From Actinomycetes bacterium (GTDB taxonomy: Bacteria; Actinomycetota; Acidimicrobiia; Acidimicrobiales; Acidimicrobilacustridaceae): a stretch of 56,652 nucleotides of DNA. A program made the position numbers and the translations under genes. The notes under the pieces were generated by a model. That model was not told the origin of the DNA. It ran no database searches and saw only the letters and a list, made by a program, of their open reading frames with translations. The stretch is from NCBI GenBank assembly GCA_029782025.1, contig JAKOVR010000054.1:1-56652 (forward strand). Reading direction: 5' to 3'. Shown here piece after piece: positions 1 to 7,748 of the stretch (positions are counted from its first letter, which is position 1; each line of letters starts with the position of its first letter).

Positions 1-34
1 AATTGTTCGCGTTCGCGAACAATTCGCACCCACG
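1..34. repeat. Palindromic 3'-end repeat, copy A (cut by window edge)
   Basis: The window opens inside a palindrome. AATTGTTCGCG (1-11) and CGCGAACAATT (14-24) are perfect inverted arms around TT, followed by the conserved outer arm CGCACCCACG (25-34). The matching left outer arm would lie just outside the window. The repeat starts 29 nt after the rodA stop on the minus strand. It belongs to the family described at 5865-5916, 23793-23841, 44219-44267 and 56615-56652. Confidence 0.85.
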
Positions 35-62
35 GGGGATCGGGGGTCCAGGCGGGGGCGGG

Positions 63-1199
63 TCAGCGGAAGCGGTGCATGTGGATGTTCTGGACCAGAC
101 CGAGGGCGAGGAAGGTGGTGAAGATGCTCGAGCCGCCGTAGCTGACGAGCGGAAGGGGGATGCCGGTGACCGGCATGATCTGCATGGTCATCCCCACGTT
201 CTCGAACACCTGGAACACCAGGAAGCTCAGCACCCCCACGCAGACCATCTGGCCCGCCCGGTCCCGCGCCAACTGGGCGACCCGCCAGATGCGCCACACC
301 ATCAGTCCGTAGACGCCGAGCAGCGCCGCACCACCGACGAACCCGAGCTCCTCCCCCACCACCGTGAAGATGAAGTCGGTCTGTTGCTCGGGCACGAACC
401 GGAGCTGGGTCTGCTTGCCGTTGCCGTAGCCCTGACCGGTGATCCCGCCCGACGCGATGGCGGTCTGGCTCTGGGTCACGTTGTAGGTGACGCCCTTGAC
501 GTCCTTGTCCGGATCGGCGAAGGCGGTGAGGCGGTCGGTCTGGTACTGAGCCAGGAGCCCCGAGTTCAACACGATGAACACGCCGAGCACGCCGCCGAGG
601 GTGAGCAGCACGAGATGGCGGGCCCGCACGCCGCCGACGAGGAACATCCCCATCACCACCGACAGGATCACCAGCACCATGCCGAGATCGGGCTGGCGCA
701 TGATCAGGACCATGGCCAGACCGGGGACGGCGAGCAGGACGCCGAGCCGGCGGACGTCGATGTCGTCGCGGTAGTGGGCGACGAGGGCGGCCAGCACCAG
801 GATGATGGCGATCTTGGCGAACTCGGCCGGTTGGAGCTGGAAGGCACCGAAGCCGAACCAGGCCTGGGCCCCCTTGGATCGCTGCCCGAGCGGGGAGATG
901 ACCAGGACCAGGAGCAGGATGGTGAACCCGTAGATGGGCCACGCCATGGCCATGATGCGCTGGTAGTCGAGGAAGGCCACCACGACCATGGCGACCGCCC
1001 CCGCGACCACGAACAGGGCCATGCGGCGCAAATAGCCGGTGTCGCTCCCGTCGACCCCGCCCTTGGTGGCACTGAAGACCATGGCCAGGCCCACCAGCGC
1101 GACGAGGAGCGAGCACACGAGCAGCACGTAGTCGACGTGCCGGAACGGCGACGGGTCGCGGTAGCGGCTGTAGGAGGCGGTCGGGGCGGCGGCGGCCAT
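63..1199 (-). CDS. rodA: RodA, SEDS-family peptidoglycan glycosyltransferase
   Basis: RodA polymerises lipid II into glycan strands during cell elongation and works in the inner membrane with the class B penicillin-binding protein encoded just upstream. The 378-residue product is hydrophobic throughout, as expected for about ten membrane helices. It carries SEDS landmarks: a QPAEFAK segment in the first third, a TDFIF...GEELGF stretch that holds the family's essential Asp, and the C-terminal ENVGM...GIPLPLVSYGGSS block. I chose the ATG at 1199 because it overlaps the PBP2 stop as TGATG, implying translational coupling; the frame stays open 12 codons further upstream. It is the last gene of the mre operon and is followed by palindromic copy A. 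FtsW is a less likely identity because the context is mreBCD rather than division genes. Confidence 0.95.
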   Translation of the reverse strand: MAAAAPTASYSRYRDPSPFRHVDYVLLVCSLLVALVGLAMVFSATKGGVDGSDTGYLRRMALFVVAGAVAMVVVAFLDYQRIMAMAWPIYGFTILLLVLVISPLGQRSKGAQAWFGFGAFQLQPAEFAKIAIILVLAALVAHYRDDIDVRRLGVLLAVPGLAMVLIMRQPDLGMVLVILSVVMGMFLVGGVRARHLVLLTLGGVLGVFIVLNSGLLAQYQTDRLTAFADPDKDVKGVTYNVTQSQTAIASGGITGQGYGNGKQTQLRFVPEQQTDFIFTVVGEELGFVGGAALLGVYGLMVWRIWRVAQLARDRAGQMVCVGVLSFLVFQVFENVGMTMQIMPVTGIPLPLVSYGGSSIFTTFLALGLVQNIHMHRFR

Positions 1200-3217
1200 C
1201 AGTCGGCCAGCTCCGCGGCGATGCCGGGCTTCCACGGCGTGTAGTCGGGGGCTTTGTCCTGTCCGGAGGTGTGGTCGAAGATCCGCCGGGCGATGGGGGC
1301 GGCGGCCTCGCCACCGAAGCCGGCCTCTTCCAGCACGATGGCGACGCAGAGCTGCTCAGACGGCTCGGGGCCACAGGCGGTGAAGAGGGCGTTGTCGACC
1401 TTGTTGTTGGCCTGGGCCGTGCCCGTCTTGGCGATGATCGGGTACGCCGCGGTGTCGAAGCCCCGGAAGGCCTCGCCGGCGGTGCCGTTGTAGCGCCACT
1501 CGGGCACGTTGACCAGGCCGTTGCGGATCGGGTCGTGGATCTCGTTCGGGAGGTCGACCGTGCCCTTGATCACCGGGTCGAAGCTGCGCACCAGCGCCTT
1601 GGGGTCGGCCGGGTCGCCGGCGGGCCGGAGCACCCGGACGGCGACGCGGGGCTGGTGCACCTCGCCGTGGTGCACGAACCCGCTGTAGGCCGTGGCCAGC
1701 TGGAGCGGGGTGGCCAGCATGTCGCCCTGGCCGATGGCGAGGTTGACGGTGTCGCCGGGTTGCCACGTTGGACTGCCGTTCTTCTTCTGCTCCTCCGGCA
1801 GGGCGTCGTAGAGCTCCTGCTTCCAGGCCGGATCGGGCACCCGCCCCTCCGCCTCGCCGGGGATGTCGATGCCGGTGCGCCGGCCGAACCCGAAGGTGCG
1901 GGCGGCGTCCTGGATCCCGTCGCCGTACTTGTCGTGGCCCCAGTAGAACTCGTCGCCGAGGTGGTAGAAGAAGACGTCGCTCGACACCGTGAGCGCGGTG
2001 GCGAGGTCGACGGTGCCGTGGGCGATGCCGCCGGCGTTCTGCTTCCGGCAGGTCGGCCCGGTGCAGTTCTTGAGGATGTAGGTGCCGGGGTCGCCGAAGC
2101 TGAAGGAGCCGTCGATCACGCCGCGGTGCATGGCGGCGTAGGCGGTGACGAGCTTGAAGGTGGAGCCGGGCGCGTACTGGCCGCCGATGGCCCGGTTGAT
2201 GAGCGGGTTGTCGGAGTCCTTGCCGGTGCGGATCGCCTCGTAACGCTCGGTGCTGATGCCGTTGACGAACTCGGTGGGGTCGTAGGTCGGGTAGCTGGCC
2301 ATGGCCAACACCCCGCCGTCACGGGGGTCGGTGATCACCAGGGACCCGGCCGGGGCCTGCCGGTACCCCGAGGAGGAGTAGAGCCCGCGCACGGCGCCGA
2401 GCTGGTCGATCAGTGCCCGTTCGGCCACCTCCTGCAGATCGGCGTCGATGGCCAGCTGGACGTCGTTGCCCGGCTCGGGCGGCGAGTAGCTGACCGTGCG
2501 CACCACCCGCCCACGGGAGTCGACCTCCACCTTGCGCACACCCGGCACCCCCCGCAGGTCGTCCTCGTAGACGCGCTCGACGCCGGCCTTGCCGTAGGTC
2601 GACGCCGGGCCGTAGTGCTTCGGGTTGTCCTTCGGGTCGGCCTCGGTGCCGACCTTGGCCGCCAGCTCCTCCTCGTTGACCCGGCCCACGTAGCCGAGGA
2701 CGTGGGCGGCGATCGGGCCCTTCGGGTAGCTGCGCACCTGCTCCCGGGCGACGTCGATCCCGGGGAAGTCCTCGCTGTGCTCCTTGATGTAGATGTCGAG
2801 CTCTTCGGGGATGTCGATGGCGATAGGGATGGGCGTGAGGGGGTTGAACTGGCGGTCGTTGAGCCGGCGCTCGAGGGTGGTGACCTTGGTGGGGATGCCG
2901 ACCCGGGTGAGCTGGCCCGCCACCCGGACCAGCAGCTCCCGGCGGCGCCCGCTGTCGAGGATGGCCGGGTCCTGCAGGTTGGCGGTGATCACCAGCGACG
3001 TGCGGTTGTCGACCAGGACGGCGCCGGTGCGGTCGAGGATCCGACCCCGGGGCGGCTCCTCGTAGATGGTGCGCTCCCGGTTCTGGGTGGCGACCCCCGT
3101 GTACTGCGGCGCGACCATCACCTGGAGGTACCAGAGCCGGGCGAAGAGGGCGCCGAACAGCGAGATGGCGGTGATGGCCAGGATCCCGAGGCGGAGCTGG
3201 GACGATCCGGTGTCCAT
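1199..3217 (-). CDS. mrdA: Penicillin-binding protein 2 (class B, elongation transpeptidase)
   Basis: This is a 672-residue class B penicillin-binding protein that cross-links new peptidoglycan as the partner of RodA. A single N-terminal membrane anchor covers about residues 10-33. It is followed by the dimerisation (pedestal) domain and a transpeptidase domain with all three active-site motifs: S352-T-F-K (nucleophile Ser352), S412-S-D in the SxN position, and K597-T-G. Asp in place of Asn in the second motif is a small deviation that also occurs in other PBP2-type enzymes. The ATG at 3217 overlaps the mreD stop (TGATG), so I prefer it to the in-frame codons 22 positions upstream. Gene order mreB-mreC-mreD-mrdA-rodA confirms the elongasome role over the divisome PBP3/FtsI. 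Confidence 0.96.
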   Translation of the reverse strand: MDTGSSQLRLGILAITAISLFGALFARLWYLQVMVAPQYTGVATQNRERTIYEEPPRGRILDRTGAVLVDNRTSLVITANLQDPAILDSGRRRELLVRVAGQLTRVGIPTKVTTLERRLNDRQFNPLTPIPIAIDIPEELDIYIKEHSEDFPGIDVAREQVRSYPKGPIAAHVLGYVGRVNEEELAAKVGTEADPKDNPKHYGPASTYGKAGVERVYEDDLRGVPGVRKVEVDSRGRVVRTVSYSPPEPGNDVQLAIDADLQEVAERALIDQLGAVRGLYSSSGYRQAPAGSLVITDPRDGGVLAMASYPTYDPTEFVNGISTERYEAIRTGKDSDNPLINRAIGGQYAPGSTFKLVTAYAAMHRGVIDGSFSFGDPGTYILKNCTGPTCRKQNAGGIAHGTVDLATALTVSSDVFFYHLGDEFYWGHDKYGDGIQDAARTFGFGRRTGIDIPGEAEGRVPDPAWKQELYDALPEEQKKNGSPTWQPGDTVNLAIGQGDMLATPLQLATAYSGFVHHGEVHQPRVAVRVLRPAGDPADPKALVRSFDPVIKGTVDLPNEIHDPIRNGLVNVPEWRYNGTAGEAFRGFDTAAYPIIAKTGTAQANNKVDNALFTACGPEPSEQLCVAIVLEEAGFGGEAAAPIARRIFDHTSGQDKAPDYTPWKPGIAAELAD

Positions 3218-3750
3218 CAGCGTCGCCTCCCCCCCGGAGAGGAGAAGGCGAAGCGGCCGTCGGCCGGCTGGTCCCACGCCCACCGCATGATCCGAACGGC
3301 GGGGGGCATCAGCAGCGCGTTCCAGAGCCCGGTCACGCCCGCGATGATCGCGAGCCGGGACACCCCGGGTGCGGTCACCCCCACCAATTCACCGAGCAGG
3401 GCGAACCCGACCTGCCCGAGCGCCGTGCCCACGAACCCGGTGGCCATGACCGTCAGCCGGGAGCTGCGCACGACCGTGGCCTCGAAGCGGCCGAGGAACC
3501 AGGCGACGAGGCAGTAGGTCAGCGCCGTGAGGCCGAAGGGGGTGTGGACCTGGAGGTCGACCAGGACCCCGCTGGCGAAGCCGGCCACCGCCCCGCGGTC
3601 GGGGCCCACCACCACGGCGGCGGCGAGGGCGGCCAGCAGTAGGGCGTCGGCGGCCACACCACCCAGCCGGAACTGGGCGAACACGCCCCGCTGGAGGATG
3701 GCGGCGGACAGGAGCACGAGGCCCACCCGGACGACGATGCGGGAGTCCAC
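3217..3750 (-). CDS. mreD: Rod-shape-determining membrane protein MreD
   Basis: MreD is a small integral membrane protein of the elongasome that links MreC and MreB to the wall synthases. The 177-residue product is almost entirely hydrophobic, with about five or six predicted helices, and starts with the typical short cytoplasmic leader MDSRIVVRVG before the first helix. The family is poorly conserved, so the call rests on size, hydrophobicity and its exact position between mreC and mrdA. The start is a GTG directly after the mreC stop with a 1-nt gap, and its own stop overlaps the PBP2 start. The short Arg/Gly-rich C-terminus (GGRRR) lies in the cytoplasm if the topology is standard. Confidence 0.88.
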   Translation of the reverse strand: MDSRIVVRVGLVLLSAAILQRGVFAQFRLGGVAADALLLAALAAAVVVGPDRGAVAGFASGVLVDLQVHTPFGLTALTYCLVAWFLGRFEATVVRSSRLTVMATGFVGTALGQVGFALLGELVGVTAPGVSRLAIIAGVTGLWNALLMPPAVRIMRWAWDQPADGRFAFSSPGGRRR

Positions 3751-3751
3751 G

Positions 3752-4576
3752 TCAACCGGCCCGCTTCTTGATGACGGTGACGAACCCGAGGTCGTTGAGC
3801 GTGACCAGCACGTCGACCTCGAGGTCCTTCTTGCTCCCGATCTCGTCGACGCGGGCCGAGGTGATCCGGCCGACCGGGATCCCCTCCGGATAGCGGCTGC
3901 CCTCCACCCCGCTGGTGACGAGGATGTCGCCGGTGTCGTAGTCGCTCACCTTGTCGGCCGTGCCGGTGAGGCGGTGGGGATCGCCGTTGCCCGACACCAC
4001 GGCGAACCCGCGCTTGTTGAGGACCTTGACCCCGACCTTGGTGTCGCGGTCGGTCAGGAGCTTCACCACGGCGTGGCTCTCGCTGCTGTCGACGACCGTG
4101 CCCACCAGGCCGGCGCCCGACACCACCGCCATGCCCTTCTCGATCCCGCTGCCCGTGCCCTTGTCGATCTCGACGGTGGCGTCGAAGTTGGTGATGCCGC
4201 CGGCGATGATCCGGGCCCGCTCCTTGGGCATGCCCCCGGCGAAGGGGATGTCGAGCGACGTCTTGAGCTGCTCGAGCTCGGTCTTGGCCAGGTCGTTCTC
4301 GGTCTGGCGCCCCTGCAGATCGGAGAGCTGCTCCTTCAGCTGCTTGTTCTCCCGCTCGAGCTCGTCGTAGTGGAACGCCCCGTTCCAGGTGTTGCTGACC
4401 GGGCGGGTGATGGTGCCGAAGAAGTCGCCCACGGGGGCGAAGACGTCGAGCACCCCCGAGCGGGCGCCGTCGATGGGGCCGAAGTCCCGCGAGTCGAGCG
4501 TGAGCAGCAGGACCGACGTGAGGATGAGCAGGACGAGGGTCACTCGTCGCCGACCGAATCGGCGGGTCAGCGCCAC
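3752..4576 (-). CDS. mreC: Rod-shape-determining protein MreC
   Basis: MreC is a bitopic protein whose extracytoplasmic part forms beta-barrel filaments that organise PBP2 and RodA. The 274-residue product has a basic N-terminus (RRFGRRR), one membrane helix at about residues 11-26, a coiled-coil stretch at about 70-105 (RENKQLKEQLSDLQGRQTEN) and then the conserved double beta-barrel region. The latter includes the typical GMAVVSGAGLVGTV and RGFAVVSGNGD-type segments. It starts at a GTG 3 nt after the mreB stop, so the two are co-transcribed and probably translationally coupled. Confidence 0.94.
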   Translation of the reverse strand: MALTRRFGRRRVTLVLLILTSVLLLTLDSRDFGPIDGARSGVLDVFAPVGDFFGTITRPVSNTWNGAFHYDELERENKQLKEQLSDLQGRQTENDLAKTELEQLKTSLDIPFAGGMPKERARIIAGGITNFDATVEIDKGTGSGIEKGMAVVSGAGLVGTVVDSSESHAVVKLLTDRDTKVGVKVLNKRGFAVVSGNGDPHRLTGTADKVSDYDTGDILVTSGVEGSRYPEGIPVGRITSARVDEIGSKKDLEVDVLVTLNDLGFVTVIKKRAG

Positions 4577-4579
4577 GGG

Positions 4580-5617
4580 CTACACCATCGGCGTGGACGA
4601 GAAGAGGACGCCCTTCAGGGCCTCGAACTCCTCGAGCGACTGCCCCGACCCGATGGCCACGCAGTAGAGGGGGTCGGGCGCGATCACGATCGGCATCCCC
4701 GTCTCGTGGTGGAGGCGGGCGTCGAGCCCGTTGAGCAGGGCGCCACCCCCGGCCAGCACGATGCCCTGCTCCATGATGTCGGCCGCCAGCTCCGGCGGCG
4801 TCTTGTCGAGCGTGGTCTTCACCGCGTCGCAGATCGCCGCCACCGGCTCCTCCAGCGCCTCGCGGATCTCTTCGGTGGAGGTGACGATCGTCTTGGGCAG
4901 ACCGGTCACGAGGTCGCGGCCGCGGATCTCGGCGTAGAGCTCCTCCTCGAGCGGCCACGCCGAGCCGAGGGTGATCTTCACCTCTTCGGCCGTGCGCTCC
5001 CCCAGGGCGAGGCTGTACTCCTTCTTGATGAACTGGATGATGGCGTCGTCGAGGTCGTCGCCGCCGGTGCGGATCGACTGGCTGGTGACGACGCCCCCGA
5101 GGCTGATGACCGCCACTTCCGTGGTGCCCCCGCCGATGTCGACGATCATGTTGCCCGTGGGCTCCTGGACCGGCAGGCCGGCCCCGATGGCGGCCGCCAT
5201 CGGCTCCTCGATGATGTAGGCCGGGCGGCGGGCGCCGGCGTTCTCGGCCGCGTCCTGCACGGCGCGCTGCTCCACCGGGGTGATGCCGGACGGCACGCAG
5301 ATCACCATGCGGGGCTTGGCCCACTTGCGCTGGTGCACCTTCTGGATGAAGTAGCGCAGCATCTTCTCGCACATGTCGAAGTCGGCGATGACGCCGTCCT
5401 TCAACGGGCGGATGGCCTGGATGTGGCTGGGGGTGCGGCCGATCATGCGCTTGGCCTCGTGGCCGACGGCGACGGGGCGGCCGTCCTTGACGTTGACGGC
5501 GACGACCGACGGTTCGTTGAGGACGATCCCCTCGCCACGGACGTAGACGAGGGTGTTGGCCGTCCCCAGGTCGACGGCCATGTCGCGACCCATGATCGAG
5601 CTGAGAGACGAAAGCAC
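4580..5617 (-). CDS. mreB: MreB, actin-like cell-shape protein
   Basis: MreB is the bacterial actin that positions elongation complexes under the membrane. The 345-residue product has the MreB core length, the phosphate-1 loop [14 protein letters not shown], the phosphate-2 loop [20 protein letters not shown] and the adenosine motif [14 protein letters not shown]. The longest frame starts at GTG 5617, with AAGG about 8 nt upstream. An internal ATG at 5593 ([10 protein letters not shown]) would give the start more common in the family, so the first eight residues are uncertain. It is the first gene of the elongasome operon, behind a long leader and the promoter at 5799-5826. Confidence 0.97.
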   Translation of the reverse strand: MLSSLSSIMGRDMAVDLGTANTLVYVRGEGIVLNEPSVVAVNVKDGRPVAVGHEAKRMIGRTPSHIQAIRPLKDGVIADFDMCEKMLRYFIQKVHQRKWAKPRMVICVPSGITPVEQRAVQDAAENAGARRPAYIIEEPMAAAIGAGLPVQEPTGNMIVDIGGGTTEVAVISLGGVVTSQSIRTGGDDLDDAIIQFIKKEYSLALGERTAEEVKITLGSAWPLEEELYAEIRGRDLVTGLPKTIVTSTEEIREALEEPVAAICDAVKTTLDKTPPELAADIMEQGIVLAGGGALLNGLDARLHHETGMPIVIAPDPLYCVAIGSGQSLEEFEALKGVLFSSTPMV

Positions 5618-5864
5618 GGTTGTTGCCTTGGTCGGATCGTGGACACCGCGTCGCCCTGACGGGGAGCCCGAATGCGTTTGGGACTGCCCGCCGCCGGACC
5701 TTGGCTGGTGGCGTCGTTGCCGTGTGCCGGGGGCGGACCGTTGAGTTCTTGGCTGGGCGGAACCCTAGGCCATCCGGCCGGACTCCGCGTCCGCCCCCAC
5801 CCTAGCCCCCTGTAACACAAATGCAACAGTCAGCGGTGGACCCTCCGAACCGTTCTCAGCCGTT
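5618..5864. other. Long mreB leader / intergenic region
   Basis: The non-coding stretch between mreB and ndk is 306 nt long, ending at 5923. I see no credible small gene in it. It holds the proposed mre promoter (5799-5826, minus strand), giving a leader of about 175 nt before mreB, and then the palindromic copy B. The leader is G+C rich, and I could not identify a known riboswitch or leader peptide in it. A second TAGGGT box reads on the minus strand at 5762-5767 without a matching -35. Confidence 0.5.
5799..5826 (-). promoter_or_regulatory. Predicted sigma-70-type promoter of the mre operon
   Basis: Read on the minus strand, TTGCAT (5821-5826) and TAGGGT (5799-5804) are separated by 16 nt, a good -35/-10 pair. 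It points toward mreB and predicts a start near 5792. This is sequence inference only. Confidence 0.5.
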
Positions 5865-5916
5865 TCTCCGTGGGTGCGAATTGGTCGCGACCGCTAACAA
5901 TTCGCACCCACGGAGA
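5865..5916. repeat. Palindromic 3'-end repeat, copy B (terminator-like hairpin after ndk)
   Basis: A perfect 19-bp stem, TCTCCGTGGGTGCGAATTG (5865-5883) with its complement at 5898-5916, surrounds a 14-nt loop that itself contains GTCGCGAC. It begins 7 nt after the ndk stop. No T-run follows, so if it terminates transcription it does so as a U-less hairpin. The outer arm GTGGGTGCG is shared with copies A, C, D and E. Confidence 0.9.
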
Positions 5917-5923
5917 GACGGGG

Positions 5924-6337
5924 TCAGACCAGGGAGGGGAACCAGAGGGCGATCTCGCGGGCGGCGGACTCGGGTCCGTCGGAGCCGTGGATCAGGTTCT
6001 CGCGGCCGTCGATGCCGAAGTCGCCCCGGATCGTGCCCGGGGCGGCGACGATCGAGTTGGTCTTGCCCATCATCTCGCGCACGGCGGCGATGGTGCCGTC
6101 CGGCCCCTCGAGCACGAAGGCGAAGACCGGCCCGCCGGTGATGAACGCCTTGAGGCCGGGGTAGAAGTCGCGCTCGAGGTGCTCGGCGTAGTGACGGTCG
6201 GCCAGGTCGCCGTCGACCGTCCGGAGCTCGCCGGCCAGGAGGACGAAGCCGCGGCGCTCGAACCGGCCGAGGATCTCGCCGATCACGCCCCGCCGGACGG
6301 CGTCGGGCTTGCAGAGGACCAGGGTGCGCTCGCTCAT
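5924..6337 (-). CDS. ndk: Nucleoside diphosphate kinase
   Basis: Ndk balances nucleotide pools by moving the gamma-phosphate of ATP onto nucleoside diphosphates through a phosphohistidine. The 137-residue product is a full-length group I enzyme. It has the N-terminal ERTLVLCKPDAV strand, the ITGGPVFAFVLEG region, the RGDFG nucleotide-binding segment (residues 104-108) and the active-site loop NLIHGSDG with catalytic His117. Start: ATG 6337 with a TAGGGT box at 6344-6349, six nt upstream, so the transcript is probably leaderless and the gene has its own promoter. Palindromic copy B follows the stop by 7 nt, making this a likely monocistronic unit between folC and the mre operon. Confidence 0.97.
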   Translation of the reverse strand: MSERTLVLCKPDAVRRGVIGEILGRFERRGFVLLAGELRTVDGDLADRHYAEHLERDFYPGLKAFITGGPVFAFVLEGPDGTIAAVREMMGKTNSIVAAPGTIRGDFGIDGRENLIHGSDGPESAAREIALWFPSLV

Positions 6338-6343
6338 GGCCGC

Positions 6344-6349
6344 ACCCTA
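6344..6349 (-). promoter_or_regulatory. -10 box for leaderless ndk transcript
   Basis: TAGGGT on the minus strand lies 6 nt before the ndk ATG, the spacing expected when transcription starts at the A of the start codon. No clear -35 was seen. Confidence 0.5.
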
Positions 6350-6368
6350 CCGAGCACGCTCGGCGGGA

Positions 6369-7739
6369 TCACAGCGGAGCGAGGCCCAGTGCGTCGCGGG
6401 CCTCGCCGGCCACGTAGAACGACCCGGTGACGAGGATGACGTCTTCGGGGTCGGCGTGGTGGCGGGCCCGCGCCAGCGCGTCGCCGACGCGGGGGACGAC
6501 CTCGACGGTGGCGCCGAGGCGCTCGGCGGTCCGGCCCAGCTCCACCGCCGGCAGGGCGCGGTGCGCATCGGGGGCGCAGACGATCACAACGTCGGCCCGG
6601 CCGACGCCGACGGCTTCGAGGAACCCGGCCGGGTCGCGGCCGGCGAGCATCCCCACCACCAGGATGCGCCGCCCGTCGACGGCGAAGTCGTCGTCGAGGG
6701 TGTCGGCCACCGTGCCGGCGGCCTCCACGTTGTGGGCCCCGTCGATGACCACCAGCGGGTTGCGGCCGACCACCTCGAACCGGCCCGGCAGCCGCACCCG
6801 CTCGAAGGCCTCGACCACCACCGCCTCGTCGAGGGGGCGGGCGAAGAAGGCCTCGACGGCGGCGATGGCCAAGGCGGCGTTGTCGGCCTGGTGGGCGCCG
6901 TGGGCGGGGACGAAGAGCTGGTCGTAGGCCCCGCCGGGCGTACGCACGTCGATGAGGCGACCGCCGAGGGCCACCTCGTTGGCCACCACGTCGAAGTCCT
7001 CCTCGCGGACCCAGAGCCGGTCGCCGGCGGCCTCGGCGAAGATCGGCCGCAGCTCGAGATCGGTCTCGCCGAGGACGAGGAACGAGCCCGGCTTGATGAT
7101 CCCCGCCTTCTCCTCCGCCACCTTGGCCCGCCACCCCTCGGAGAAGTCGGTGTGGTCGCCCCCGATGGTGGTGACGACGGCGACCGAACCGTCGATCACG
7201 TTGGTGGCGTCGAACCGGCCGAGCAGCCCCACCTCCACCACAGCGGCGTCGACCGGCAACTCGGCGAACCACGAGAAGGCCGCGGTGGTGAGCAGCTCGA
7301 ACCACGACGGGGTGACCCCGCTCAGCGGCTCGACCGTGGCGATGTCGGTCAGCACCAGGGCCAGCGCCTCGTCCGGGATGATGCTGGCCGGCAGCCCGCC
7401 GTCGGTGGCGCGCTCCTCCCCGTCCTTGTCGAGGCGGACGAACGGGTCGCCGCTCCACCACAGCCGCTCATTGACCCGTTGCAGGTGCGGGCTGGTGTAG
7501 CGGCCGGTGACGAGCCCGCTGGCCCGGAGCAGCTCGGCCACCATGCGGGTGACCGAACCCTTGCCGTTGGTGCCGGTGACGTGCACGGCCGGGTAGCCCC
7601 GGTGGGGGTCGCCGAGCACCGACAACAGTCGGCGCATCGGCTCGAGCGTGAGGTCGTCGACCCGCCCGGCGGCGACGGCGGGCTGGGCCTCGAGGTTGGC
7701 GTGCGCGTCGAGGTAGGCCAGCGCTTCGGCGTAGTCCAT
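6369..7739 (-). CDS. folC: Bifunctional folylpolyglutamate synthase / dihydrofolate synthase
   Basis: FolC is an ATP-dependent Mur-ligase-family enzyme that adds glutamate to dihydropteroate and then to reduced folates. The 456-residue product has the P-loop HVTGTNGKGS (residues 53-62), the omega-loop region with TSPHLQRVNERL, the HTDFSEGWRAKVAEEKAGI substrate-binding block and the C-terminal ligase domain starting at DGAHNVEAA. The length is normal for the family. The ATG at 7739 gives the usual short helix before the first motif, and the stop of clpX lies 9 nt upstream, so folC is probably the last gene of the tig-clpP-clpX-folC run. Confidence 0.94.
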   Translation of the reverse strand: MDYAEALAYLDAHANLEAQPAVAAGRVDDLTLEPMRRLLSVLGDPHRGYPAVHVTGTNGKGSVTRMVAELLRASGLVTGRYTSPHLQRVNERLWWSGDPFVRLDKDGEERATDGGLPASIIPDEALALVLTDIATVEPLSGVTPSWFELLTTAAFSWFAELPVDAAVVEVGLLGRFDATNVIDGSVAVVTTIGGDHTDFSEGWRAKVAEEKAGIIKPGSFLVLGETDLELRPIFAEAAGDRLWVREEDFDVVANEVALGGRLIDVRTPGGAYDQLFVPAHGAHQADNAALAIAAVEAFFARPLDEAVVVEAFERVRLPGRFEVVGRNPLVVIDGAHNVEAAGTVADTLDDDFAVDGRRILVVGMLAGRDPAGFLEAVGVGRADVVIVCAPDAHRALPAVELGRTAERLGATVEVVPRVGDALARARHHADPEDVILVTGSFYVAGEARDALGLAPL

Positions 7740-7748
7740 GGGGTGGCG

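Noticed and set aside
1271..3517. Very long plus-strand frames opposite mrdA, mreB, clpX and tig (for example 1271-3517, 3527-5659, 6309-9110)
   Set aside because: They lie antisense to genes with unmistakable motifs and have no recognisable domains. Long open frames on the opposite strand are expected at this GC content.
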